From Linnemannia schmuckeri (lineage: Eukaryota > Mortierellomycota > Mortierellomycetes > Mortierellales > Mortierellaceae), in assembly GCA_029449235.1 (NCBI GenBank), contig JANATG010000015.1, positions 1,178,001-1,242,000 on the forward strand: a stretch of DNA of 64,000 bases. The letters run 5' to 3'. Numbering within the stretch: position 1 is the stretch's first letter; each line of letters begins with the position of its first letter. A program made the position numbers and the translations under genes. The notes beneath the pieces were generated by a model. That model made no database searches, was not told where the DNA came from, and worked only from the letters and a program-made list of their open reading frames with translations. Shown in pieces: positions 34,629 to 45,664 of this stretch.

Positions 34629-37600
34629 ATGATGTCTATACTCGCATACAAACGCAGGTTATGGATCCTGCTGGTCCCCATCGTCAACTTTATCTTCCTC
34701 TTCCTCTTTGTCTTCTCCCCCTCATCTCTCCCAAGACTACCACGACAGTTCCCACTCCTCAAAACGACAAGTTCATCCAGTCAACATCAAGCGACAGGAA
34801 GGGTTGTCCAAGACTTGCCATCAAGGACCTTTGAACATATCACATTCCAGCAGAAAGACGCTAGTCTTTCTCCGCCGGCTTCCCAGCTCAACGAACCTGC
34901 GGATGGATGTGACACAGGTGGAGATGGAGGTCCTGGAGGAACAGTAGGGGAAGGAGCAGGAGCGGCAGTTGAGGGATCGGGATACAACTACCTTTTGGAA
35001 CAACGGAAGCTTGTCGAAGGAATCCAACTGAAGCCATTGGCTCAGCATCTTATTACGACCTATCGGCCCGGGTACCTTCATTCTTACTTACAGGGTGACC
35101 AGACCTCTGAAGGCAATGGTACCGATACTACAGGGACTGCTGCAAACAATGGAGGCGATACTTCTGACGTTGCCGCCGCTGAAGACACCTCAACCTTATT
35201 CCCATACCATTCCGGCCAAGGGGTGAGCCAACAACTACAGACTCAGGAGCTAGCAAAGGATGAGGGGCAGCAACGAGCCAAACTCAACGAGGTCGACGAG
35301 GCAGAAAAAAGGATCAACCAGGACCCAACAACAAAATACCTTACCTTCCTCCCACACTCGGGCTTTCACAACCAGCGAACAGAACTCGAGAACGCCCTCT
35401 TGTTAGCTCGACTTTTGAACCGGACGTTGATCATGCCCAAGGTGTACCTGGGCCCACCAATGCCATGGTTGACATTCAATCTGTTACATTCGAGGTTGTT
35501 GTACCAGACCAAGATTGGGCTGGAGCATTGTCGGGCTATTATTGAGAGCCAGGTTGGTTTTGAGGATGAGGAGGGCAAGGATGGTGGTGTGGAGGGTGAG
35601 GGAGTGAGTGGTAGGGAGCAGCACAAACAAGAACACCACCGCGACCATCACCCTCAGAAACCGCTGCTACCACAATCAACGAACACGGTTGTTCAGGAAG
35701 TACCTTTGCCCTTATCCGTGCCTATTCGAGAGCCGAAGGAAGAGACCCCTGAGCCTGCTGGTCCTGTTTCTGAGCTGGAGATCAAGGACGACACACAGGC
35801 AGGAGCCGTCCTGTCGGAGGAGCTGACAGCGGCTCTAGACAGTCAGCAGGGTGTACCAACCATCAACTTGGCAAACAAGGACGAGTCAGTCAACACCAGT
35901 GTTAAAGGCGAGAGTATGGAGCAATCGACACTAGAGGCAGCGGAGGCAGAGGTGGAGGAAGCAGAGGAGGAGATAGAAGAAGAAGACGAGGGGTTCCAGT
36001 CATGGATCGAAGAACCAGACGAGGAGGACCGAGACCGAGTCAGGGTCGCGACGGGTGATGGAGACCTCGGCAACATAATGGACCTTGAAGACGAACAAGA
36101 AGTCGAGGAATTCGAGGAAGCCGAGGAGGAAGAAGGTGACGAAGGATTCGATCAAATCAAGGATTGGGGTCAAGCTGTGGGTGATGGGGAGGATGATGAA
36201 GTTGGCAACAGCGATTTTAAAACAGAGCAACGAAGACAACGACAACGACAGGCTGGCGGGTATGATTACGAAAGAGATTCGACTTCCCTGCAGATGGGGA
36301 TCCTTGACGACGACGACGAGGATGACGAGGATATGGATGATCAGGATGATGATTTCGATTGGCGACCGGAGTACTATAGCCTGCGACAGCAACAGCAGAC
36401 GAAGCGGTCCCAAGACAGTCGGCAGAAGCAACGTCAGCGTTTTCGTGAAGGTCCTGGAGGAAGAGGAGGAAGGTTGTTGTCACAGCAGCTGCAGATGGAT
36501 GTAGAGGGAGCTGCGTTGCCGCTTTATTTGCCGGCTCCTGAGCGACCGATCGATCGGAAGGCTGCTGGTCTGCAGTTCAAAAAGCGATCTATGCCTACCG
36601 AGTCACCACTTCTGCCATTAGACGCGACGACAACACGCGCGGCAGTGACTGAACCGAGATCGGCTGGCACAGAGGAGCAGATGCAGGGAAAGTCAAAAGA
36701 TTTCTCTCAATTCGAGAAGCGACAACTTGCAGAACAATACGCAGTTCAACAGCAACAACAGCAGCAACAACATCAGTCGATACCTCCAAAGCAGCATCAC
36801 CACCATCGTTCTCCCTCTACTGCAGCAACAGCAGCCAAGAAAAAACCGAGCCGCCCTGTTCAGTGGAGCCCTCTGCCAGCCGAATGTCTTCAGTATGAGT
36901 CTTGGACAATGACGGATTGGGATCTGTTCTTTGATCTGGACCCTCTTCGACACTATGTCCGTATCCTGACGCGTGAATCCATGTCAATGGCCTTTCTTGA
37001 GAGCCAATTCAATATCACTTTTCTCCATCCCGAGGAACCAATCACACCAGCGTCACCAGCAGACGCAGTTCTGCTGAAATCTCTGGACAAAGGCAGTACC
37101 GAGGAACCAAAGCCGTTTGATGCAGATGGTGATGGAGAATTGGATGGGGATGAGGCTGAAAAGGACGGTGAGGGTGATGGACTTGGACAGAAAACAGCAG
37201 ACGAAGGCGACACCGCTGATGACACCGAGAGCGACACCGGCGACGACAGCGAGAAACCCAAACCGCCTCTACTCCGTTCAGAAGCCGATGTCCTGTTCTT
37301 TGACGACACCAGTCTTTACGACTACCGGTTCACCGAAATCCCCGATGCCACAGAATCCCAAAAGACCCGATCCAAGTTTGTCCAAGAGTTCACGATCGAT
37401 TGGCTTGCTCAACGACCTGAGAGACTGATCCATCTGGGGTCGATCTTTGGGACTGGAAGGGTTGCCATCGAGTCATTGGAGGCCAAGGCTTGGTTGCAGA
37501 TGATTCGGGATCATCTTATTATCCGGACCGAGATCTTGCAGATGACTAGTCAGAGTATTGCGGATAAGATTAGTGGGCGTATCGAGGGGGATGTTGGAAG

Positions 37601-38387
37601 TGCTGGAGGTCGTGGAGGTGGAGTGGGTGAGTTTGGGGACCCGATGGAGGCTGGGTTTGTGGGGATCCATATCCGGATGTCTGATGGGCACTTTTCGTTG
37701 ACGGCCAGGGACACAATTGAGAATATCCGGCGGGAGCTCATGTGGCAGATTGGGATGTCCGATCCTACCATTGCCACGTCAGAGACAGATTCTACAGTCG
37801 ATGGAAGTAGCAGCAGCAGTACGCCGCCTCCTCCGCCAAAGAAACAAGGGCGTTTGTCGATTGAGCAGTGTCGCGCCCGGGCCTTAAACCACCGTCGAGC
37901 TCTGCAGGAGCAGCTCTTGCAGCATCAACAGGATCGAAAGCACGAACGCGAATTGGGCCATCCTCTCATAAAACCACTTCCCTCCTCCGACCAACAGCAT
38001 CAGCAACAGCAGCAACAGCAACCATTCATGCAAATCCTTACCAGCAATGATCCATCCGCACCAAAACCTAAACGACGATCCAACGGCCGCTACACACCCA
38101 TCTATCTCGCCACCGACGCCCACCAGCCACGGTCCAACCCCATATTCGACCGACTCTTCGCAACCTTTGACTGTATATTTACCCTTGACGATTTTGCTGA
38201 GGATTTAGAACCGTTGACACAGTACCGAAACCCGGAGGATGGGACATTGATGACGAAGTTCTTGATCCCGATGGTGGACGCAATGGTTGTTGCCAAGGCA
38301 GCGGCGTTCTTTGGAACCCCTGCTAGTACGTTCTCAAATTACATTCAGAGGCAGTTGAGGCCTGCTTATACGGGGCTTTATGACTAA
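34629..38387 (+). CDS. Type II membrane O-fucosyltransferase-like glycosyltransferase with very long acidic insertion
   Basis: Intronless, 1252 residues. A short basic cytosolic tail (MMSILAYKRR) precedes one transmembrane anchor (about 11-30), the Golgi type II layout. The N-terminal catalytic half (about 236-290) has LTFLPHSGFHNQRTELENAL, where NQR is the GDP-sugar-binding signature seen in protein O-fucosyltransferase-like (GT65/GT68-type) proteins. A low-complexity, Glu/Asp- and Gln-rich stretch of about 450 residues follows (about 295-745). The fold resumes with ESWTMTDWDLFFDLDPLRHY (about 760), GIHIRMSDGHF (about 1012), IYLATD (about 1157) and the end AKAAAFFGTPASTFSNYI. The HIR arginine, ATD and STFS motifs agree with the O-FucT fold. 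Donor and acceptor are unknown. The ATG nearest the anchor was chosen. Confidence 0.72.
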   Translation: MMSILAYKRRLWILLVPIVNFIFLFLFVFSPSSLPRLPRQFPLLKTTSSSSQHQATGRVVQDLPSRTFEHITFQQKDASLSPPASQLNEPADGCDTGGDGGPGGTVGEGAGAAVEGSGYNYLLEQRKLVEGIQLKPLAQHLITTYRPGYLHSYLQGDQTSEGNGTDTTGTAANNGGDTSDVAAAEDTSTLFPYHSGQGVSQQLQTQELAKDEGQQRAKLNEVDEAEKRINQDPTTKYLTFLPHSGFHNQRTELENALLLARLLNRTLIMPKVYLGPPMPWLTFNLLHSRLLYQTKIGLEHCRAIIESQVGFEDEEGKDGGVEGEGVSGREQHKQEHHRDHHPQKPLLPQSTNTVVQEVPLPLSVPIREPKEETPEPAGPVSELEIKDDTQAGAVLSEELTAALDSQQGVPTINLANKDESVNTSVKGESMEQSTLEAAEAEVEEAEEEIEEEDEGFQSWIEEPDEEDRDRVRVATGDGDLGNIMDLEDEQEVEEFEEAEEEEGDEGFDQIKDWGQAVGDGEDDEVGNSDFKTEQRRQRQRQAGGYDYERDSTSLQMGILDDDDEDDEDMDDQDDDFDWRPEYYSLRQQQQTKRSQDSRQKQRQRFREGPGGRGGRLLSQQLQMDVEGAALPLYLPAPERPIDRKAAGLQFKKRSMPTESPLLPLDATTTRAAVTEPRSAGTEEQMQGKSKDFSQFEKRQLAEQYAVQQQQQQQQHQSIPPKQHHHHRSPSTAATAAKKKPSRPVQWSPLPAECLQYESWTMTDWDLFFDLDPLRHYVRILTRESMSMAFLESQFNITFLHPEEPITPASPADAVLLKSLDKGSTEEPKPFDADGDGELDGDEAEKDGEGDGLGQKTADEGDTADDTESDTGDDSEKPKPPLLRSEADVLFFDDTSLYDYRFTEIPDATESQKTRSKFVQEFTIDWLAQRPERLIHLGSIFGTGRVAIESLEAKAWLQMIRDHLIIRTEILQMTSQSIADKISGRIEGDVGSAGGRGGGVGEFGDPMEAGFVGIHIRMSDGHFSLTARDTIENIRRELMWQIGMSDPTIATSETDSTVDGSSSSSTPPPPPKKQGRLSIEQCRARALNHRRALQEQLLQHQQDRKHERELGHPLIKPLPSSDQQHQQQQQQQPFMQILTSNDPSAPKPKRRSNGRYTPIYLATDAHQPRSNPIFDRLFATFDCIFTLDDFAEDLEPLTQYRNPEDGTLMTKFLIPMVDAMVVAKAAAFFGTPASTFSNYIQRQLRPAYTGLYD

Positions 38388-38580
38388 GTGTGGTAGTTTG
38401 TGAAGGTTGGTGTTTAGAAGAGAGGCAACAAGGGGAGAAGAAGGTTTAGTATTGTCATAGAAATTTCATTAATACAGGTATTATTTTTTCTTTTCTCACG
38501 CCAAAGTCGAAAAGTGGTTGGATAAAGGCAAAATTCGGGTGCGTGCGAACAACAACAGGCAATGAAGACAATGAAGGAAA

Positions 38581-38622
<42 letters not shown>

Positions 38623-39864
38623 GACGAGGTCAACAATTTCCCACCTAAGGAAAGAAAGGACAAATAACCAAACCAAATCAACTTCATGTGCGAATCAAGG
38701 GGAGAGAGATACGCGAACTGCCCAAAGCAAATAAGAAATGTAATTGAAGATGTGAACGAAGAAAAAGAGTGCGAGAGCGAGACAGGCACACACACCCCAA
38801 CGTGTTTTTGCGTGCAAAACAAAAAGAGAAGGGGGGGTGGAAGGGGAGGAGAAGGACGGGGGCTGCATATCGAAGCAACGCATTCCTACAAAACAAGAGT
38901 GAAGAAAACAAAGCACGTCCTGCAAAAAGTAAGTGCAAACAGACGGACTGTTCTTTCAACTGTTAGCAATGAAGATCCATACTAAGGCAACGAAGCAAAA
39001 TTTGCTCTCTCTTCTCACTTTAGGGTATGGATAACGACATAGGTTGATTGGTCGTGAAAGAATAGGAGGTCCATGCATCCTTTTAAGGTAGCATAGGTCC
39101 AAGCAGAGCAAACAGGCCATACGGGACAGCCAGAAAGATAGAGCTGAGGGGGGAGGGGAGTCGAGAATGCAAGCAAAAAAAAAAAAGACAAGCGAGGGGA
39201 GAGAAGAAGTTCAATGCCCTGGCTTCTCTTCTTCTGCTCGCGTCCATGAAGACGTGACTAAAGGAGCCTCACCAACGCGAAAATGCATTATGCAAAAACA
39301 GCAAACAAAAAAGAAGCATGGGGGCGAAAACAGACATCAAGTAAATAGAGGTGAATGGCAAGGGGATCGGGGCACCGCCTATCGTCTATTGATATTTTTT
39401 TTGGCATGGCCCGTCCCCCTGTCAAGACATGTCGAGAATGCGAAGGGTGAAGATCTGTTGTTTTCCTCGGCGAAGGAGGAGGTCGATAGCTGAACCCAAA
39501 CCATGCGGTGGGAACAAAAGACAACAAAAAGACTACCCTAGTCATTTATTCATTCGTATTTCGTAGCCCATAGCAGAGGGATATAAGAATTTTGCTTATC
39601 CCCTCTTCATCTTCATCCACGCACGCGTCTCTTTTTTTTTTTGACGGCTTCCAATAAAAGAAAAGGCAGCACCACTCAAAAGCTCAATGCTCGTATAAAT
39701 ACTTTCTTTTCTCCTTCAACCATCCAGCACCCTCTTCTTCTTTCTTACTTCTTACCCAGCCTTCTTCTTCAGCCTTATTTTCACCCTCTTTCATTCTCGC
39801 TTTCTTCACCAACATCACAAATCCCTACCAAAGAAAACAAGCGAAAAACACACACATTCCCACA
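38388..39864. other. 1.48-kb intergenic region with a 37-base poly(A) tract
   Basis: No gene seen. A run of 37 A lies at 38582-38618, about 195 bp after the glycosyltransferase-like stop. The rest is A/G-rich to about 39300, then a T/C-rich leader (about 39700-39800) precedes the lactone oxidase ATG. Confidence 0.55.
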
Positions 39865-42048
39865 ATGACCAAGAGTACTCTTAACCAGTCTCAAGCCCAA
39901 GAGCCCGAGACTATCACCTTTGCCAAGGTCGGAACCCCCATGGCCATCGTCGACGGCGTCTCCTTTTCTGGCGGGGACGTCTGGACAAACTACGGTGGCA
40001 ACCAAACCGTCCAAACCGAACGTCTCTTCTACCCCAGAACCCTCGAGGATCTCAAGGTGATCGTCCGTGAGGCCCGCAATAATAACAAAAAAGTCCGCTG
40101 TGCCGGCTCTGGTCATTCTTGGTCGGCCACCGCTGTCACGCCTGATTACATGGTGTCTGTGAACGGGTTAAACAAGATCCATAACCCTGTCCTGGCCCAG
40201 GATGGCAGTGGGTGGACGGTGACCTTGGAGACGGGAGTGTTGGTCTCCGAGTTGGATGCCTTCCTGAGGAATCATAACCCCCCACTGGCCTTGCCCTCCA
40301 ACGTCGTCCCCGATGTTGTAAGTATTTTTGCACTGCCGTTCTTTGCTTTCTGTTCGTTTTTGAGGAGCTGGTGTTGTGTCCGTTGTTCTTTTTCATCACT
40401 TGACTTTTTCATGGAGCAAAGATGTATCGACCAGCCAACCAGCTCGCCAGTACCTCTAGATTTTATTTTCCCAACTCCTACCCCTGAAATTCAAATTTAT
40501 GCACGCGTTGGATATTGGTTAAGGAGGTTACCCTTGGCTTTGCTTCTGCTGTGTGGGAACAAAGCACCTATGCGCATAGCAAATGACTTTTTCTAACCCC
40601 TCATTTATATTGTCTTTTCGATGCTCCTTCTCAGGTCCGCGTTGGAGGTATCCTCACCATGGGCTGCGTAAGTTCTTCAGTTCACTTCGCGGACATGCAT
40701 CAATTTCAACAATGCACGTCATCCAACAAGCTCATGCTAACCTTTCGACGAATTCTATCTTCCTGCTCAACAACAACAACCCCATGTTTTAGCACGGTGC
40801 GGGTTTGAACTCGAGAACCTTGTCGGACACAATCACCGAGATGACAATCGTCAACGCCCTCGGTGAACTCGTCACCTACTCCGCAGCCAAGGACCCCGAA
40901 GCCTTCAACGTCGCCTGCCTGAACCTGGGTCTCCTCGGAATCATCTACACCGCGACCATCAAGGTCGAGGTCATGAACATCCGTCTCCGCGTCACAGATT
41001 CCTTCCCCACCCTCACATCGCTCTTCCAAGGTCCTCAGGCCGGTTTGAACCTGAAGGCCCGTATCTTGAAGAACGACTCGACAGAGTTCTTGTACTGGCC
41101 CTTCCAGTATTTTATGCAACCTGATCAGAACAAGAATATCTGGGTGAAGGAGTGGGAGCGTACGACGGAACCCGCTGAGGATTTGAAGAAGTATGAAGAT
41201 TTGCCGCCAATGGTTGACAACCCGTTCTTTTCGACATTGCAGACGGGCTCGAGGGTCATGGAGATCCCCGATGCGTTGCATTTCCCGATTGGCGATGGTG
41301 TTACCACGGTTGTTGATGCTGGCGCTGCAATCAAGGTCGATCCTGATTTTAAGAACGCCTGTGAGGCCATCATGGAGCTCGTCGAGAAGGTTTGTCCTCT
41401 TCCGTTGTTCTTTGCTTTTTGGCTGTTGCCCTCCTTGTACATTGCTTTGATACCATCCTTGTCACATTTTTTTAACGCCACACTTATCTCTATTGTTCCT
41501 TTTCTTTTTCTTACTCTTCTCCTTCCAGAACTGGGAGTTCACGACGAGCATGCCAGAGCGTATGGGCACAGCAATTGAGTTCCGTTTCATCAAGGCGTCA
41601 GACAAGATCTTGTCGCCTGCCTACGACAAGGATCCCGAGGCCATCTTCTGCATGATCAACGTCATGGCTGCCTCGGCCACCCCTGGCTTTGAGGAGTACT
41701 CTGTCGGAATTGTCTCCAACTGGATCCGCAAGTACAACGCGAAGTACGTATTTTTTTCTTCCTTTTTGTTTGTGCTTCGTACGTCGGATTTGCTCTTGGA
41801 TTTGATGACGCTGATTGATTTCGACGCTTCACACGTTCTCACATCTCTTATTTTCTTTTTCTTAAACGTGGAACAATAGGCCCCACTGGCCAAAGATGTG
41901 GGAGAAGGTCGACGGTGTGGTCCCATACCTCCGCCACGAGTACGGTGACCGTATTACACGCTTCAACCGTGTCCGCAAGACCCAGGATCCTACCGACATG
42001 TTTATCAACGACACCTGGAGGCCTCTCTTCCAGGAGAACGAGCTGTAA
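39865..42048 (+). CDS. ALO1: D-arabinono-1,4-lactone oxidase
   Basis: Predicted 488-residue FAD-dependent aldonolactone oxidase catalysing the last step of D-erythroascorbate synthesis. Exons: 39865-40317, 40635-40667, 40793-41389, 41529-41743, 41880-42048. The N-terminal FAD-binding PCMH domain has AGSGHSWS, with His84 at the position that carries covalent flavin in this family. VRVGGILTMGC, on a 33-nt exon, joins HGAGLNSRTLSD. The C-terminal ALO domain shows EFRFIKASD, PHWPKMW and RFNRVRKTQDP. Length is close to the yeast enzyme (526). No obvious transmembrane helix is seen, although the yeast protein is membrane-associated. First and third introns are 317 and 139 bp. Family is confident; the preferred sugar lactone cannot be read from sequence. 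Confidence 0.9.
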
Positions 42049-42849
42049 ATATGCTTCTTTTATCCTCTTCGTCTTCTGACCTCTCCTTTTGTAAAAAGAC
42101 ACACTCAAAAATGACTGATACCTGAGCGCTCACTTAAGCCGATACCTCGACATGAACAAAAAAAAATCACACAAAAATTCCACAAACACCTCCCCGCTTT
42201 CTTTTTGCACATAGCCATTCTTGAAATGACTCTAACGACATACTTTTTGAGCGTTCTGACAAATAAAAAAGCCTTGTAAATACGGACCAAAATCATCAAG
42301 GCTGTAACTGGTGTGTGTATTGAGTGGGTTGTTGGTAAAACGCATCAACTTTTATGAACTAAAATGCGACTCTAGAGTATATGGTACAATTGGTTGCTGT
42401 TGTTTTGTTGTTTGATATTTGCAGTGGATGGGCTACCCATTCTAAATCAGTGGTAGTGTTGTCTCCCTTTGCCCATGAAATGCAATGCTGTTGACCATGG
42501 TGGGTGATTTTACCGATGGAGAAGTGAGAGGTAGATTGGATATTCTGACATTGGCGCTTATGCAGTGTACCTCAGATTGTCTTTAATGTTCGTCGACCCA
42601 GTCCTAGTAGGTGAAAAGCATGTATGATATGAATGTTGAGTTTGAGGTTAGAATTCTTCCTGTAGTTGTCGTTAGTAACGAATCCAATTGCATTCGCGAT
42701 TCCAATTGTCATTTATCATCTTTGTCGTCCGTCAAGGTCTTTTACTACGAACAGTGAACGAAAAGAAAGAGAACAAGCAAGTGTTAGTCGAATAATTGTC
42801 CAAGGAATTAATTCGTCACAATAATAGAGTTGCCACTACTTCAGATATC
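42049..42849. other. 801-bp convergent 3' region of ALO1 and SKP1
   Basis: Tail-to-tail spacer. An AATAAA at 42262-42267 on the + strand may serve ALO1. On the minus strand, 42603-42583 could encode DWVDEH followed by a stop, resembling the usual SKP1 C-terminus, but the splice phase does not fit. Otherwise nothing recognised. Confidence 0.45.
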
Positions 42850-43661
42850 TTATGAAAGCCTCCTGCTTCCTTTACCATTTTCCCGACGGACTTGATCCTC
42901 TTCCTCGGGTGTAAAGTCGTTGGTGATGTTAAATGTCTTTCGGATCTCCTCCGGTGACTTGGCTATTAAGAGAACAGGCACAATGTAATACAATGCGTCA
43001 GCACATCGTTCGTTTTTTGCTTACACATCAGATGTCACCTTTGCGCAGTTGCACCTAGAGAAACAAATCCTTATGGTACCTTTGATCATGTTGGCGACAG
43101 TCTTGCATGTCAGATCCATGAGTGGTTTAATGTCCAGATAGTTTGCCGCCTAAAAGATGAACATGATCAATGGTTAGAAATCGAGTGATCCTACAAAGAT
43201 CTACAACGTGTGATATCTATAAAAAGGAATCAAGAACATAAAGGGCAGCTGTCTGTACCAGAATCAGTTCGTAGAGGGTGCCTTGATCGACTTTACAGTA
43301 CTCGAGATCCCACTCATCAATTTCGGCAGCGACATCGTCGTTGGCGCTGAGAAAGTTGGGGTCGTCCCTGTGGTGTGTGCAGTATTCGATGACCTTTGTG
43401 AGGATCGGTCCTGATACGTTTGGCAGCGGAACCGCTATTTTGTTGTCAAGTGAAGTAGCGACGTTAGTTGATAATTGATTTCAGCGTACGCTTGTCCAGT
43501 TAACAGTAGGCAAGGAATGCGAAGGAGGACGCACCTTGTCCGATTTCACCAATGTCTTCGAGCATGCATTTGAGGAGCATGCTTTTGTCCGCGATGTCGC
43601 GATCGATAATGAACTCTGTTCCCTCTGATGAGGTGAGGAGGATCTGTGAATGTGCCGACAT
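42850..43661 (-). CDS. SKP1: SKP1, SCF ubiquitin ligase adaptor
   Basis: Predicted 161-residue adaptor linking cullin to F-box proteins in SCF ligases. Exons in transcript order (minus strand): 43661-43535, 43434-43259, 43149-43080, 42962-42850. The BTB/POZ-like N-domain starts ILLTSSEGTEFIIDRDIADK and has VIEYCTHHRDDP; the acidic mid-segment ends EWDLEYCKVDQGTLYELILA; the SKP1 C-domain has NYLDIKPLMDLTCKTVANMI, SPEEIRKTFNITNDFTPEEE. The final residues RENGKGSRRLS replace the usual ENEW-type ending, and a GT donor-like sequence (AATG|GTAAAG) sits exactly there, so a further terminal exon is possible. Divergently transcribed from the dienoyl-CoA isomerase gene; an F-box gene lies about 11 kb away. 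Confidence 0.9.
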
Positions 43662-44094
43662 GGTTTTCGCTTTGCTGTTGCTGTGTTGTTGGTTGTTGAG
43701 ATATATGATGTCGTGGGTAAAACGTGTAGAGAAGAAAGAGTGAGGGAGTGACTGGGCGTAGTACGCGTCTTTCTTTATGTTGTGGACTGCTTGTGTGGAG
43801 TAGGAGACAGAAATGCGAGAAATGGGGAAGGTTGGCAGGCCAAGAAAGCGGTTTTCCTGAATGAAATCACATGATTTCGGCTCTATTTCTTGCCTTATCC
43901 CGTCCTCCGTCCCCGGCAATGATCGATCACTTTCCTTTGCTCCTGCAGTGCAAAGTGAATAAAAGAATACACAGAACAAAGTGTTCCTGACTCTCTTTTG
44001 TTTCTCCATTCACCTTCTTCCCTTCTTCTCATTACACTCCCACACTTCTTCTCCTCTTTGCACTCTCCTCCAACAAACAGCCACACAAACGACA
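43662..44094. promoter_or_regulatory. 433-bp divergent promoter between SKP1 and dienoyl-CoA isomerase
   Basis: Head-to-head start codons with no intervening gene. A T/C-rich tract at about 43993-44080 leads into the isomerase ATG. No specific operator recognised. Confidence 0.4.
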
Positions 44095-45664
44095 ATGTCC
44101 GCCTCTGCCTACAACTTCGAAACCGTCAAGGTCTCATTCCCCGCCGAGTTCGTCGCCCATGTTGAGCTCAACCGCCCCAAGAAGCTCAACGCCATCAACG
44201 ATACCATGTGGACCGATATCGGAGCCGTTTTCAATCAGCTCCGCGACGACGAGAACGTCCGCGCCATTGTTCTCTCCGGATCCGGTCGCTGTTTCACCTC
44301 TGGCCTCGACCGTAAGTTATCTTGTCACTCTTCAGTTGCTTCACACACATCGTAGATAACGACCGTTCAATTGAACATTCTCCCAACACAATTGGCTTTG
44401 TACCATAGTGTTCTCGCTCAACCTCCCCGTTGTCCCTGATGATCCTTCCCGCACTGCCTTCAAGTTCCGCCCCTATATCAAGGTAAGTTCAAGGACTTTG
44501 GGCTCAATTACATATCCCTCTCCCTTTCCACGCCATTTCATCTACCAAATCCTTTTTTTCACATGCAGTACTGAAACGACAAAATTTATTATCCCCACTT
44601 TGCCAACCATTTTTCCATTTTTTTTTTTGGACGAATCCAACTTTTTTGTATTTTATGCTTCGTTGTTCCCCGGCTGGCGCGGATTTCTAACCGAGTGACC
44701 CGATCATCATTTATCTTTCTTTTGTACAAAATACCAACTCCCTTTGAATACTATACAGAAACTCCAAGATTGCTTGACTGCCATCGAGATCTGTGACAAG
44801 GCCGTCGTCGCCGCTATTCATGGGCCATGCATCGGTGGTGGAATCGACATCACCACTGCCTGCGATATCCGCTATGCCTCCAAGGATGCCTATTTCTCCG
44901 TCAAGGTACAATGTTTGTTTCTTAGCTGATCACGAGTGATCTTCCTTTGTGTTCATTGTTCATTCGTTCGATTGGTCGCTTGTGGATCGAAGCGCTGACA
45001 ATATGAGGTTCTATGTTTTTGCAATATACAAACTCTTATAGGAGGTCGACATTGGCTTGGCTGCTGATGTCGGAACCCTTCAGCGTCTCCCCAAGGTTGT
45101 CGGCAACATTGGTTGGGTTCGCGAGCTCTGCTTGACTGGCCGCAAGTGAGTCCGGTTACTTTCATTGACATTAAATCGACATTGGGATACAAGTATGCCC
45201 AATTAACTAACTCAATCGTTCTACGATACTATAGCTTTGACTCCAAGGAGGCATTGGAGCAGGGTTTCGTCTCCAAGGTTGTTGATGACTACAAGGCAGT
45301 TGTTGCTGCAGCTCTTGCCACAGCCACTTTGATCGCCGAAAAGTCGCCTGTTGCAGCCATTGGTACCAAGCACATTCTCAACTACTCGCGTGACCATACC
45401 GTCCAGGAGGGTCTCGACTATGTTGCCACCTGGAACCAGGTCATGTTGACCACTCCCGTAAGTTCCTGGATATGTGCGAATAGAAATGGCATTAATGATG
45501 TAGCGTAGCACCATGGTATGATAGACAGGCCCCCAAAGTTTTTATTTGATTTAATTTCTGACCCGCGTTTTGTTTTTATTGATCTGATTCTGCGCTTCCA
45601 GGATCTCCCCACTGCGGCTGCTGCTCAGATGCAGAAGACCAAGGCTGTTTTTGCCAAGTTGTAA
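44095..45664 (+). CDS. ECH1: Delta(3,5)-delta(2,4)-dienoyl-CoA isomerase (ECH1-like) with PTS1
   Basis: Predicted 275-residue crotonase-family isomerase that shifts conjugated double bonds during beta-oxidation of unsaturated fatty acids. Exons: 44095-44311, 44409-44482, 44759-44905, 45042-45145, 45235-45457, 45602-45664. CFTSGLDLFSL and HGPCIGGGIDITTACDIRY form the oxyanion hole region. The acidic triad of rat ECH1 (Asp176, Glu196, Asp204) is preserved as ACDIR, KEVD and AADVGT. The following TLQRLPKVVGN is diagnostic of this branch. The C-terminus is AKL, an accepted peroxisomal targeting variant. The intron between exons 2 and 3 is 276 bp, longer than its neighbours. Function assignment is strong. 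Confidence 0.92.
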
